A stretch of 64,000 bases of DNA, taken from assembly GCF_011682045.1 (NCBI RefSeq), contig NZ_VVIW01000007.1:243691-307690 (forward strand), written 5' to 3'. A program made the translations under genes and the position numbers. This DNA is from Massilia aquatica (GTDB taxonomy: Bacteria; Pseudomonadota; Gammaproteobacteria; Burkholderiales; Burkholderiaceae_D). This document shows, one piece after another, positions 1 through 9,034 of the stretch; the stretch's first letter is position 1; each line of letters opens with the position of its first letter. The notes under the pieces were generated by a model, which ran no database searches, had not been told where the DNA came from, and was given only the letters and a program-made list of their open reading frames with translations.

Positions 1-708
1 CTGTACACCCCGCGCCTGCTGGCGCTGCCCCAGTGGGTGGCGCGGCGGCACCTGGCGCGCCAGGTTGCCGACCCGCTGCTGCGGCGCCAGCTCACGCCCG
101 ACTACAAGATGGGTTGCAAGCGGGTGCTGATGGCGAACGATTTTTATCCGGCCCTGATGCGCCCCAATGTCAGGCTGATTACGGACAGCATCAGCCAGGT
201 AAGTGCCAACGGCATCGCCACCACCGGCGGCGCCGAACGGGCGGCCGACGTGATCATTTTCGCTACCGGTTTCGAGGTCGAAAGGGTGCTCAACGCCGTC
301 GATGTGCGCGGCCGCGCCGGCAAGCGCATGTTCGCCGACAGCCTGGAAGCCTACAAGGGCTGCACGGTGGCCGGCTTCCCGAATTACTTCACGATCGTCG
401 GGCCGAATACGGGCCTGGGCCACAGTTCGATGATCTACATGATCGAGGCCGGCGTGAACTACGCGGTCGACGCCATCCAGATAATCCGCGCGCGCAAGCT
501 GCTCTCGGTCGAGGTGAAGGAAGAGGTGCAGCGCGCCTGGAACGAGCGCATGCAGCGCAAGCTGCGCGGCGGGGTGTGGAGCAGCGGCTGCAAGAACTGG
601 TACCTCGATGGCAAGGGCCGCAATTACGCCATCTGGCCGGGTTTCACCTTTGCCTACCGCTGGGCCACGCGCCGCTTTGACATCGGCAACTACGTCTTGC
701 GCACCTGA
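1..708 (+). CDS. flavin-containing monooxygenase, 3' part
   Basis: The reading frame is open from base 1, so the start lies outside the window and only the C-terminal 235 residues are present. The segment DVIIFATGFE is the conserved (F)ATG motif of FAD/NAD(P)H-dependent monooxygenases of the FMO/Baeyer-Villiger group. It is followed by a FPNYFTIVGPNTGLGHSS stretch typical of the same family. Such enzymes insert oxygen into ketones or oxidise N/S atoms; the substrate cannot be told from this fragment. The N-terminal Rossmann GxGxxG site is not in the window. Confidence 0.85.
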   Translation: MYTPRLLALPQWVARRHLARQVADPLLRRQLTPDYKMGCKRVLMANDFYPALMRPNVRLITDSISQVSANGIATTGGAERAADVIIFATGFEVERVLNAVDVRGRAGKRMFADSLEAYKGCTVAGFPNYFTIVGPNTGLGHSSMIYMIEAGVNYAVDAIQIIRARKLLSVEVKEEVQRAWNERMQRKLRGGVWSSGCKNWYLDGKGRNYAIWPGFTFAYRWATRRFDIGNYVLRT

Positions 709-922
709 GTTTGCTGGTGTTTGTAGTGCTCAACCGCCTTCATTCGACTAAATGTCGCGCTATAGCTACATCGAAACACAAAGAATCGGTCACGGCAGAA
801 ATTAATTAAATAACAATTTTATCCCCGGTAGAATCAGCGCAAGCCGGGCTCGTCCAGTAAAGACAGCGCAGCGAATAGACGTGTCATTCATGTTCATGCA
901 GCTATCTCAACTGGAGTAAAAC

Positions 923-1999
923 ATGCTTAATAACACTTTTAGATTCCCTGCGCCGAGTGCGATCACATGGTCGAAGCTGATCGCATTGATGGGGGCCGTG
1001 CTGCTGCTGTTCTCCATGGCGCCTGTCTTCGCGGCCGAGGTCGATAAAGGATCAACCGTTGTTGGTGGAAGTTCCATCAAGATGGGGGAATATCTCAGTT
1101 CACCTAAAGGAGATTTTTACCTGCTCACGCAGGCCGACGGAAATTTCTGCGTTTACCATGAAGTTGACGGTAGCTATATCTGGTGCACGCGTTCGTCAGC
1201 GGCGCCCGCCGGAACCTATGCCACCAATGTGCAGACCGACGGCAATCTGTGTACCTACAGGACCGACGGTTATGTTGCGTGGTGCCTGTCGAACCATGCG
1301 CGCGGCGACGGGCCATTTTTCCTCGCCTTGCAAGATGACGCCAATGTCTGCATGTACAAAGGCGTTCCTGGCCAGATTACCGGCACGGTGTGGTGCTCAA
1401 TGGTCACTGCGCAGGCGCGTGCCCATGGTCCCGTCGTCCGTTACGGCCAGCTTTATCATGTGCAGAACGGCTACGGGAACTGGGGTGGAGGCTATCTGGA
1501 TGTGCGCGACAGCGGTTGCAATGGGAATACTTTATGTGTTTCCACGTCGGCCTCGGATCATCGCGACGGATCGACCGGTACCTGGATGATTGTCTCGGCG
1601 CAGTCCAAGATGGCCGGTGAGCAAGTCAGGCCGGGAGATAAAGTCTATTTGAAAAGCCAATATCCGCTGGCAAATGACGACATGCCGCCTTATCGCCTTT
1701 TCGGCGGTTATCTTGACGTGCGCGGCATTGGCTGCCAGGGGAATATGTTCTGCGTATCGGCCTCGCTGACCAAAAATACCGGCATCGATTCCAGTATCTG
1801 GACAGTGGAAGCGCCGCGCCACCGTGTTTATTCGGGCCAGGGGATTCATTTGCTGAATAACTTTGCACCGTACGGCTATTTTTCGTATCTGGATACCCGG
1901 GACGCGGGGTGCCAGCGAAATCTGTTCTGCGTGTCGGCAAGCACTACCCGCGACCGCGACGGCAAGAGCGGCACCTGGCGCTTTTTGGAAAGCAATTAG
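923..1999 (+). CDS. secreted bulb-type lectin / beta-trefoil-like repeat protein
   Basis: A 358-residue protein whose N-terminal hydrophobic segment (about 16-38) ends in VFAA, consistent with a Sec signal peptide. Residues about 45-160 carry three QxDxNxxxY-like units (QADGNFCVY, QTDGNLCTY, QDDANVCMY), the sugar-binding signature of bulb-type (monocot mannose) lectins, though the valine before the tyrosine varies. Residues about 172-356 are three roughly 60-residue repeats, each with a YLD(V/T)R..GC..N..CVS(A/T)S core and a closing TW or IW. This suggests a beta-trefoil-like module with paired cysteines. The start ATG follows a GGAG 7 bases upstream. An extracellular carbohydrate-binding role is inferred; no catalytic motif is visible. 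Its stop overlaps the stop of the convergent kinase gene. Confidence 0.7.
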   Translation: MLNNTFRFPAPSAITWSKLIALMGAVLLLFSMAPVFAAEVDKGSTVVGGSSIKMGEYLSSPKGDFYLLTQADGNFCVYHEVDGSYIWCTRSSAAPAGTYATNVQTDGNLCTYRTDGYVAWCLSNHARGDGPFFLALQDDANVCMYKGVPGQITGTVWCSMVTAQARAHGPVVRYGQLYHVQNGYGNWGGGYLDVRDSGCNGNTLCVSTSASDHRDGSTGTWMIVSAQSKMAGEQVRPGDKVYLKSQYPLANDDMPPYRLFGGYLDVRGIGCQGNMFCVSASLTKNTGIDSSIWTVEAPRHRVYSGQGIHLLNNFAPYGYFSYLDTRDAGCQRNLFCVSASTTRDRDGKSGTWRFLESN

Positions 2000-3369
2000 C
2001 TCGCCAGCGGCATCACCAGCGCGATGCGCAGGCCGCCGCCTTCGCGGTTGCTGACCTGGAGTTCGGCGTTGTGGCGCAAGACCACCCGTTCCACGATCGC
2101 CAGCCCCAGGCCGGCGCCGTTGGCCTGGCCGCGCGCGCTGTCCATGCGCGTAAAGGGCTTGAGCAGCAGTTCGATATGATCGTCCGGCACGCCCTGGCCG
2201 TGGTCCTGCACTTCGATCACCGCGCGCTTGCCCAGGCCATGCGGCTTGATGCGGCACGAGATATCGAGTTCGGTAAAGTCGCTGCCGGGCGTCTTGCCGT
2301 AGCGGCGCGCGTTCTCCACCAGGTTGTTGAAGACGCGCCGCAGGTCGGTGGCGTTGCCCAGCACGTGCACGCCTTCTTCGATGTGGGTGGTCACGTGGAT
2401 GTCGAGCATGCGCTCCGCCTCGCGCGCGGCGTCTTTCAGCAGTTCGCCGATGTCGACCGGTACGAACGTGGCTGCCTCGGTCGGCTTGGCGTAGTCGAGG
2501 AACTGGCCGATGATGGCGTCCATCTGGCCGATATCGGACTGCAAGCCTTCGCGCGCTTCGTTACTGAGCTTGGCCATTTCGAGTTCGAGCTGCATGCGCG
2601 TGAGCGGGGTGCGCAGGTCGTGCGAAATGCCGGCCAAAATCACGGCGCGGTCCGATTCGACCTGCTGCAAGTCTTCCACCATCTGGTTGAAGCTGCGATT
2701 GGCTTCGATGATCTCTTTCGAGCCTTTTTCGGGCAGGCGGTCCGGCTTCTTGCCCTGGGCGATGGCGCGCGCGGCGGCCGTCAGGCGCGCCAGCGGCAGG
2801 TTGACCAGGCTCGAAATGAGTGCCGCGCCCACCACCGACAAGGCGCCCACCACCGTGGCCCAGCCGAGCCACTGCACGCCGGTCAGGCCTTCGAGGCGTT
2901 CGCGTTCGAGCATCAGCCAGTAGCTGTCGTCGTCGATCTTGAAACTGATCCAGAAGCCGGCGGTGCCGTTCACGCGGCTCGAAAAACGCGTGTCGGCGCC
3001 CAGCTTGGATTTGATGATGGCTTCGATTTCCGGCATCAGGGCGCTGTCCGGCGGCGGGTCGACCGCATCGGAACTTTCGAGCGTGAAGATCCGGATGCCC
3101 TCGTTGCTGACCAGTTCGAACAGCAGTTCGCGCCGCAGTTCGGGCGCGGAGTGGGTCAGGGCGGCTTTGGTGATGGTCACGACCGAGATGACCAGGTCGG
3201 CCGTCTGTTCGACCTGCGGGCCGCGCTGCACGGCGCTGATCATCCCGATCCACGAGGCCATGGAGACCGTGGTCAGGATGCTGAGCAGGAGGAAGGTGCG
3301 CCAGAACAGGCCGCTCCTGAGCCAGCTCATGCGCGTGCTGTGCGGCGTGGTCGAATCGCGTGCAAACAC
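1996..3369 (-). CDS. EnvZ/RisS-type sensor histidine kinase
   Basis: A 457-residue inner-membrane kinase. TM helices at about 22-46 and 165-187 flank a periplasmic sensor of about 120 residues. They are followed by HAMP (about 188-240), a HisKA domain with the phospho-acceptor in GISHDLRTPLTRM (His250), and a HATPase_c domain with an N box (NNLVENARRYG) and G boxes (DHGQGVPD, GAGLGLA). The start is GTG, and its G is also the last base of the TAG stop of the upstream regulator gene, so the pair is translationally coupled. By family this is the osmotic or envelope sensor partner of OmpR/RisA. The actual signal is not known. Confidence 0.88.
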   Translation of the reverse strand: MFARDSTTPHSTRMSWLRSGLFWRTFLLLSILTTVSMASWIGMISAVQRGPQVEQTADLVISVVTITKAALTHSAPELRRELLFELVSNEGIRIFTLESSDAVDPPPDSALMPEIEAIIKSKLGADTRFSSRVNGTAGFWISFKIDDDSYWLMLERERLEGLTGVQWLGWATVVGALSVVGAALISSLVNLPLARLTAAARAIAQGKKPDRLPEKGSKEIIEANRSFNQMVEDLQQVESDRAVILAGISHDLRTPLTRMQLELEMAKLSNEAREGLQSDIGQMDAIIGQFLDYAKPTEAATFVPVDIGELLKDAAREAERMLDIHVTTHIEEGVHVLGNATDLRRVFNNLVENARRYGKTPGSDFTELDISCRIKPHGLGKRAVIEVQDHGQGVPDDHIELLLKPFTRMDSARGQANGAGLGLAIVERVVLRHNAELQVSNREGGGLRIALVMPLAS

Positions 3370-4145
3370 TACCTTGGCTGGCCTTCAGGAATGAACACAT
3401 AGCCCAGGCCCCACACGGTCTGGATGTACAGCGGGGACGAGGGATCGGGTTCGATCAGCTTGCGCAGGCGCGAAATCTGCACGTCCAGGCTGCGGTCGAA
3501 CACTTCGTATTCGCGCCCGCGCGCCAGTTCCATGAGTTTCTCGCGCGAGAGCGGCTGGCGCGCATGGCGCGCAAACACCTTGAGCACCGAGAATTCGCCG
3601 GTCGTCAGCGGCACCGTTTCGCCGTTTTTTTTCAGGGTGCGCGTGCCCAGGTCCAGCACGAACTGGCCGAACTCGAAGGATTGCGGGGTTTCGGACGGCG
3701 CGCCCGGAATTTCGTCCGGCCCCTTGCGGCGCAGGACGGCGCTGATGCGCGCCACCAGTTCGCGCGGATTGAACGGCTTGGGCAGGTAGTCGTCGGCGCC
3801 CATTTCGAGGCCGACGATGCGGTCCACGTCTTCGCCTTTGGCGGTGAGCATGATGATCGGCGTCTGGTCGCCCGCACCGCGCAGGCGGCGGCAGATCGAC
3901 AGGCCGTCTTCGCCAGGCAGCATCAGGTCGAGCACCAGCAGGTCGTAGCGCTCGCGCAGCCAGAGCTTGTTCATGGCCGGCGCGCTTTCGGCGGTGACCA
4001 CCGAGAACCCTTGTTCGGTCAGATAGCGGCGCAGCAGGTCGCGCAGGCGCACATCGTCGTCGACTACCATAATCTTGGCGGCGTGACCATTGGCGTTCGC
4101 CTGCGTTGTATTGTTGCTTGAGATAGGCGTGGCTGGTGTGTTCAT
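3369..4145 (-). CDS. ompR: OmpR/RisA-family response regulator
   Basis: A 258-residue two-domain regulator. The receiver domain (about 23-140) has the acidic pair VVDDD, the phosphorylatable Asp73 in LLVLDLMLPGEDG and the conserved Lys in YLPKPFNPREL. The C-terminal winged helix (about 150-250) ends in TVWGLGYVF, typical of OmpR-class DNA-binding domains. The unusual 20-residue Asn/Thr-rich N-terminal tail could mean the true start is slightly downstream. It heads a two-gene operon with the EnvZ-like kinase, overlapping it by one base. The OmpR/RisA assignment rests on family resemblance and partner. Confidence 0.88.
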   Translation of the reverse strand: MNTPATPISSNNTTQANANGHAAKIMVVDDDVRLRDLLRRYLTEQGFSVVTAESAPAMNKLWLRERYDLLVLDLMLPGEDGLSICRRLRGAGDQTPIIMLTAKGEDVDRIVGLEMGADDYLPKPFNPRELVARISAVLRRKGPDEIPGAPSETPQSFEFGQFVLDLGTRTLKKNGETVPLTTGEFSVLKVFARHARQPLSREKLMELARGREYEVFDRSLDVQISRLRKLIEPDPSSPLYIQTVWGLGYVFIPEGQPR

Positions 4146-4341
4146 TTGGCTGTCAGATTTGTCAGATTCATATCGCTATGGTAACGTCTTATCGCCCGAT
4201 AGAACATGATGCGCGAAGGTCATTACATACTGTTACAAACTTTACCCAATTCGGCTTATGCCCACATGCAAATGGTCATACACTGAGTCCAGTAGCAGGT
4301 CAAGCTTATATGTTTATCAGGCACTGCGGAAGAGGATCACC

Positions 4342-4728
4342 ATGAATAACGCACACACCGACACCAAGACAGCCACCCTCGCAGATCGTTGCAGGCAGGC
4401 GTTCGTGCGTCGCGTGGCTGTGTGCTGCCTGTTCGCTTGCGCCGGCTTGTCAGTGGCCCAGGCCAACCCGGGCGACAAGGAGCGCGATGCGCAGCGCGTC
4501 GCCGACGCCCAGCGCGCCCAGCAGCAGCAGCGCCAGTTTGAAATGCGCGCCGATGACAATCGCCGCCGCCTGGAATCCCAGGAGGCCCAGCAAGAGCAAA
4601 ACGCCCAGAGCGCCGAGGCGGCGCGCCGCGGCAGCGGCTCCCGCATGACGCCCGACGAGCGGCGCGACCTGCGGCGCCAGATCAACGAAGCCGGTTCCGA
4701 CATCTACCGCAACGCACCGCGCCGCTGA
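4342..4728 (+). CDS. small secreted Gln/Arg-rich protein of unknown function
   Basis: A 128-residue protein. The chosen ATG follows AGAGGATCACC, a better ribosome site than exists for the longer reading frame that opens at 4258. A basic start and a hydrophobic run (about 27-43, VAVCCLFACAGLSVAQA) form a signal peptide with possible cleavage after AQA. The mature part is almost all charged or glutamine-rich helix (AQRVADAQRAQQQQRQFEMRA) and ends in a basic segment, so it is probably a coiled coil in the periplasm. It lies divergent from the ompR/envZ pair across a 196-base spacer, so envelope-stress control is possible. No known domain recognised. Confidence 0.6.
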   Translation: MNNAHTDTKTATLADRCRQAFVRRVAVCCLFACAGLSVAQANPGDKERDAQRVADAQRAQQQQRQFEMRADDNRRRLESQEAQQEQNAQSAEAARRGSGSRMTPDERRDLRRQINEAGSDIYRNAPRR

Positions 4729-4737
4729 CCGTCTTCC

Positions 4738-4757
4738 CGGGCGCGCCACGGCGCCCG
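4738..4757 (+). terminator. hairpin downstream of the small secreted gene
   Basis: Perfect 7-bp stem CGGGCGC / GCGCCCG with the hexaloop GCCACG, starting 9 bases after the stop codon. A short T run follows only at about 4773, so termination strength is uncertain. The same loop sequence occurs in the hairpin after the subtilase gene at 41471-41496. Confidence 0.5.
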
Positions 4758-4937
4758 CTCCCGCCCCGCGCGGTTTTTCCCTCGCTCCATCCCCTTTCCC
4801 CGAACTGTTACTTTTGTTGAGTTTCGCGCATCCAATTGTTTATTTGGGTGGGACAACCTGTTACGCTAGAAAAAACTTACCAATAGCGAAATATACTTGC
4901 CAGGTGTATAAGCTTGCCTCAGCAATGGAGTGCCGTC

Positions 4938-6830
4938 TTGTCGAATGAATTTTCTGGCGCAAGTTCGCCCCGTCCGCCTGCCGGCGCGGGTGCCGCAATG
5001 CCCGAGCTGGACCACTGCATCATCGAGCGTCCCGACGGCGTCTACGGCGACCCGAGCGTGCTCGGCACGACGTTCGGCGCCGCCATCGACCGCATCTTCG
5101 CCACCAGTTACCTGGCCGACCTCGACTATCCGCTGCTGATCAAGGCCATTTACGGCGCCGGCCCGCCATTGCCGAAGTCCCCCGACGGCCACGTGATCAT
5201 CCGCCTGGCCTCCGCCATCGTCCCTTTCAGCCCGCAGCGCCGCCCGCTCTACAAGTCGGTCAAGATCAACCGCGGCAAGGCCGAGTATTATTTCGAGCCG
5301 GTGTACCTGGCCGACCCCGCCGACCCGGACGGACCGGACAAGCTTGAGCACCTGGATGTGGATGAATTCATCGCCGACATGTGGGTCAAGGGGATCCGCT
5401 TCGGGATCGACGTCGAGGCGGTGCGCCAGGCCATCGACGCCGCCAAGCCGGAACGGGTGGCAGTGGCCAGGATGCTCGAAGCGCGCCCCGGGCGTGACGC
5501 TCACGTGATCGAAGTGACCAGCGACCTGCATCGCAGCGACGCGCCGCTGCAACTGGCCAACGGCAAGCTCGATCTGATGGCGTTCCAGAACCGCTTTCCG
5601 CAGGTGGAGAAGGGCGTGCGCCTGCTGAAGAAAGTGCCTCGCGTGGCGGGCACGCCGGGGTTCGAGCTGTCCGGCTTGCGCATCGAGCCGCCCGTGCCCA
5701 AGGATACGGAAGTGACGCCCATGGCCGGACCGGGCACGGTGGTCGAAGTGTCGGGCGACGGCGAATTCCTGATCGCGCAGCACGCCGGTTTTTTGAACGT
5801 GGACAGCAAGAGCGGCCAGATTTCGGTGGGCGACAAGATCGTCAGCCGCGATGGCGTGAGCGCGCGCACCACCGGCAACCTGAAACTGACCGGCGACTTC
5901 GAGGAATTCGGCGAAGTGCAGGAAAAGCGCGTGGTAGAAGGCGAGGGCATCACGATCCACGCCGATGTCTTCGGGAGCATCATCTCGCGCGGCGGCATGG
6001 TGCTGTTGAACCGCAACCTGGTGGGCGGCACGGCGCATAACGCGCGCGGCGACATCCGCGTCAAGGGCGTGGCATCGGGCTCGGTGATCCAGGCCAGCGC
6101 CGGCCAGGTGACGCTGAACCGCGCCGAAAGCTGCGTCATTTCCGGCACCCGCGTGAGCATCCTGCATGCGGTGAACTGCGAGATCATGGGCGAGGAAGTG
6201 ACGATCAGCCAGGCCGAGGGCTGCGCCATCGCGGCGCGCACGGTGACGGTCAACAGCGCCGGGCCGCGCCGGCAGAGCGAGATGAACATCTTCGCCCTGC
6301 AGCCCGACAGCGCGCGCCTGGACGAGGTGATCGTGGCGATGACGGCACGGGTGGCGCAGTTCGCCGCGCTGGCGCTGCAGCGCAAGGCCGAACTGGAAGC
6401 GATGACCAATGAACCGGAGGTGCGCAAGTACGTCATGCTCGCTTCCAAGGTGCGCAAGAAGGAGTTGATCCTGACCGAGGAGCAGGTGCCGATGTTCCAG
6501 AAAATGGCACTGGCGGCGGGGCCGGCCCTGAAGGCCATCGCCAGGGTCTCGCTCGACGTGAAGGCGGCGCAGACGGAGCAGCAGGCCGGCGCCGACCTGG
6601 TGGCCGAACTGGTGCGCCAGCGCGCCGACAGCGCCGGGGTCAGTTCGGTGAAGGTCAGGCGGATCGAGGGCGAGACGGTGGTGCGGGGGATGAGCTACAA
6701 CCCGGACGGCACCAGCATTTACGATTTGCCGGCCAAAGACATCAAGCTCAAGCTGCGCACCAGGCGCGCCGAGGGGGAAGTGATTTTTGCCGGGGAGGCG
6801 GGGGTGGTCGACTGGAAGAGCGGGGCGTGA
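4938..6830 (+). CDS. FapA family (DUF342) protein
   Basis: About 630 residues. The frame is open from a TTG at 4914, but the in-frame TTG at 4938 has a good GGAG 7 bases upstream; an ATG at 4998 is a third option. The FapA/DUF342 family is recognised from a long beta-helix-like core rich in G-V-S-G turns (about 240-440 of the frame: VEEGEGITIHADVFGSI, ASGSVIQASAGQVTLNRAE) and an alpha-helical C-terminal region. The Vibrio member FapA is needed for polar flagellar assembly. Elsewhere the family is often linked to cell-surface or chemotaxis functions. Nearby genes (HDOD, CheW) fit a motility or signalling setting. The exact role is not determinable. Confidence 0.75.
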   Translation: MSNEFSGASSPRPPAGAGAAMPELDHCIIERPDGVYGDPSVLGTTFGAAIDRIFATSYLADLDYPLLIKAIYGAGPPLPKSPDGHVIIRLASAIVPFSPQRRPLYKSVKINRGKAEYYFEPVYLADPADPDGPDKLEHLDVDEFIADMWVKGIRFGIDVEAVRQAIDAAKPERVAVARMLEARPGRDAHVIEVTSDLHRSDAPLQLANGKLDLMAFQNRFPQVEKGVRLLKKVPRVAGTPGFELSGLRIEPPVPKDTEVTPMAGPGTVVEVSGDGEFLIAQHAGFLNVDSKSGQISVGDKIVSRDGVSARTTGNLKLTGDFEEFGEVQEKRVVEGEGITIHADVFGSIISRGGMVLLNRNLVGGTAHNARGDIRVKGVASGSVIQASAGQVTLNRAESCVISGTRVSILHAVNCEIMGEEVTISQAEGCAIAARTVTVNSAGPRRQSEMNIFALQPDSARLDEVIVAMTARVAQFAALALQRKAELEAMTNEPEVRKYVMLASKVRKKELILTEEQVPMFQKMALAAGPALKAIARVSLDVKAAQTEQQAGADLVAELVRQRADSAGVSSVKVRRIEGETVVRGMSYNPDGTSIYDLPAKDIKLKLRTRRAEGEVIFAGEAGVVDWKSGA

Positions 6831-6847
6831 GACGCGCTATTCGCTGA

Positions 6848-7246
6848 CTACTCGCTGACCTTGCCCCGCATCGCCTTGGTCTGCCCGCTTTTGGTCTTCG
6901 AATCGAGCCGCCTGCGCTGCGAGCCCTTGGTCGGCTTGGTCGCGCGCCGCACCGTGGGCAGCACCGCCACGCTGTCTACCAGCTCCTGCAACCGGCGCAG
7001 CGCGTCTTCCTTGTTCTGTTCCAGGCTGCGCGACTGCTGCGCCTTGAGCACCACCACGCCCGCTTGCGTAATGCGCTGGTCCGACAGGGCCAACAGGCGC
7101 TCCTTGATCGCCTCGGGCAGCGACGAGGCGCCCACGTCGAAGCGCATGTGTACCGCGCACGAGACCTTGTTGACGTTTTGCCCGCCCGGTCCCTGGGCGC
7201 GGATGGCGGAAAACTCCACCTCGCCCGGATCGATCAACGCGCTCAC
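6848..7246 (-). CDS. arfB: ArfB/YaeJ-type peptidyl-tRNA hydrolase
   Basis: A 132-residue release-factor-like protein. The GGQ catalytic motif sits in IRAQGPGGQNVNKVS near the N terminus. The C-terminal tail is highly basic (RRATKPTKGSQRRRLDSKTK), as needed to enter the empty mRNA channel of stalled ribosomes. It hydrolyses peptidyl-tRNA to rescue non-stop complexes. The start is taken as GTG at 7246, overlapping the stop of the upstream HDOD gene in a GTGA junction. A longer frame to 7315 would run into that gene and adds only low-complexity arginine-rich sequence. Length matches the family (about 140). Confidence 0.88.
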   Translation of the reverse strand: MSALIDPGEVEFSAIRAQGPGGQNVNKVSCAVHMRFDVGASSLPEAIKERLLALSDQRITQAGVVVLKAQQSRSLEQNKEDALRRLQELVDSVAVLPTVRRATKPTKGSQRRRLDSKTKSGQTKAMRGKVSE

Positions 7247-8313
7247 GGCGCCGGCGTGGCTGGCGAGGGCGTCGCCACGACATCGTCTTCGATCGCGTCG
7301 AGCTGGCGGTAGCACGCCATGGCCTGCGCCGACAAGCCCTTGAACAGCACCGGATCGTCATGTTCCAGGCGGTCGTTGTCGACCAGGATGCGCACCTTGC
7401 TCAGGTAATCGGACTGCGTCAGCAGTTGGCCCAGCGGCGACACCGCCACGCCTTTGCGCATGCCGGCCTGTTCGCCGATGGCCGTGACCACGCTCTCCGG
7501 AAAATTCCATTCGCGCCCGATGCTGCATGTGAGGATGCGGGCGTCGCGCACCAGGCGCGCGCAGAACATCTCCGAGCCCAGTTCCTTTTCTCCGCGGCTC
7601 ATCTGGTCCATGATGCGCAGGGTGACGATCAGCCCCACGTTCTGCACCAGGCCGGCGAGGAAGGCTTCGAAGGGATCGACCCCCATTGCTTCGGCCAGCA
7701 TGCGGTTGGCCACCGCGCAGCGCTCGGACTGGTCCCAGATGCGCGGCGCCAGCAAGCGTGTGTACTGGCCCGAATTGAGGTCGATGATGGGGCGGAAGGC
7801 GACGCTGGTGATCAGGTGGCGCAAGCCCTCCTGGCCGATCAGCATGACCGCGTGTTCCACGCTGGTAATGGTGGTGCCGCTGCCCTTGAACGAGGTATTG
7901 GCCATGCGGATCACGGCCGCCACCAGCACCACGTCGTTGGAGATGGTGCGCGAAAGCTGCGCGCCCGAGAAGTTATCGCTGCGCAGGCTTTGCAGCAGTT
8001 GCGGCAGCAGGCCGGGAAGGCGCCGCACCAGCGCCGCGCCGGACTGCTGCGACGCCAGGATGGCCGTGAGCGCGTCGAGCACCTGGTTTTCGTGCGGCGT
8101 GGTGTCCAGGCCGGTGACGTCGGCATTCTCGAACAGCCAGCTGAAATAGGTGCCATTGACGCCGTCGCGCTGCTCGAACGATAAGGCGGCAGCCGATCCG
8201 CGTGGCGCGTCGCCGACGGCTGCTGCGGCTGGTGGCTGGCTGGCCTGCGCCGCGCCGGGCGCGTCGGGCGCCGGCTCGGAAGCAGAAAAAAGTCGCTTCA
8301 CCCATTGGTACAT
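7243..8313 (-). CDS. HDOD domain signalling protein
   Basis: A 356-residue protein starting MYQWVKRLFSA, with AAGGA seven bases before the ATG. The upstream extension of the frame to 8427 lacks a ribosome site. A low-complexity Ala/Pro linker (about 12-45) leads to an HDOD domain (about 85-300) with LPGLLPQLLQSLRSD, helices around MANTSFKG and the HAVMLIGQEGLRHLI segment. HDOD proteins lack the HD-phosphohydrolase metal site and act as scaffolds in bacterial signalling, often beside c-di-GMP or chemotaxis proteins. The gene is translationally coupled to arfB by a 4-base overlap, which looks positional rather than functional. Confidence 0.8.
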   Translation of the reverse strand: MYQWVKRLFSASEPAPDAPGAAQASQPPAAAAVGDAPRGSAAALSFEQRDGVNGTYFSWLFENADVTGLDTTPHENQVLDALTAILASQQSGAALVRRLPGLLPQLLQSLRSDNFSGAQLSRTISNDVVLVAAVIRMANTSFKGSGTTITSVEHAVMLIGQEGLRHLITSVAFRPIIDLNSGQYTRLLAPRIWDQSERCAVANRMLAEAMGVDPFEAFLAGLVQNVGLIVTLRIMDQMSRGEKELGSEMFCARLVRDARILTCSIGREWNFPESVVTAIGEQAGMRKGVAVSPLGQLLTQSDYLSKVRILVDNDRLEHDDPVLFKGLSAQAMACYRQLDAIEDDVVATPSPATPAP

Positions 8314-8503
8314 TGTCCATCCTTCAAGTTCGCAATTATCCCCCTGGAATATTGCCGCCCCATTGTAAAGACTTCCTGTTGCATTGCAAGCGCGGGCCAG
8401 CGTGCCGCAAACCTTGATCGCGCTCAACGAGACGCTTGCACCCGCGCATTACGATGTGGTTTCGCGACCATGCCGCAGCTCCCGCCGAGACGAAAGGACC
8501 ACC

Positions 8504-8992
8504 ATGCACACGATTTCAACGCAGTCCGCCCCCATCGTCAAGATGGAGTTCCTGAGTTTTCAGCTGGGGGGCATGGAATACGGGGTCGATTGCCGCAAGG
8601 TGAAGGAATTGCGCACTTTCCAGTCGCTCGAGCGCTTCGCTGCGGACGGTGCGATCGTCAAGGGCGTGGCGGTGTCGCGCGGGGTGATCATGCCGCTGGT
8701 CGATATGCGGGTGGCGTTCAACGAGCGCGCCGCTTCGCCCGGGCCACTGACCGACGTGATCATCCTGCAACTGTCGAGCTGCGTGATGGGGATGGTGGTG
8801 GACGGGGTGACCGATGTGGTGCGACTATACCCGGACCAGATCACCCCCATCCCGGGCATGACCGGCGAGAACGGCTGCGACTATCTGGTGGGGCTGGGCG
8901 ACGCCGACGGGCGGCGCCTGATCCTGGTCGATATCGACAAGCTGATGTCGATCCGGCGCGAGACGGTGGCGGGGGCGCAGAAGGCGGCTTGA
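8504..8992 (+). CDS. CheW-like adaptor, solitary
   Basis: A 162-residue single-domain CheW protein (FLSFQLGGMEYGVDCRKVKELR, RGVIMPLVDMRVAF, YLVGLGDADGRRLILVDIDKLM). The ATG follows GAAAGGACCACC. The longer frame from 8384 is not supported by a ribosome site. CheW links receptors to CheA. This copy is far from the main che operon (about 40 kb away) and stands alone, divergent from the HDOD gene, so it may serve a particular receptor or an alternative array. The main-operon CheW at 48974 keeps the more canonical VQEIR and GVINLRG signatures, which here read VKELR and GVAVSRG. Confidence 0.88.
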   Translation: MHTISTQSAPIVKMEFLSFQLGGMEYGVDCRKVKELRTFQSLERFAADGAIVKGVAVSRGVIMPLVDMRVAFNERAASPGPLTDVIILQLSSCVMGMVVDGVTDVVRLYPDQITPIPGMTGENGCDYLVGLGDADGRRLILVDIDKLMSIRRETVAGAQKAA

Positions 8993-9034
8993 TTCCGCAC
9001 CTGTATCAGTATCCGTTTTTCGATTCGCTCAAAG

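Noticed and set aside
1909..3402. 497-residue plus-strand open frame opposite the histidine kinase
   Set aside because: It is antisense to a clear EnvZ-type kinase and its protein is a His/Gln/Arg-rich mixture with no domain, typical of GC-rich shadow frames.
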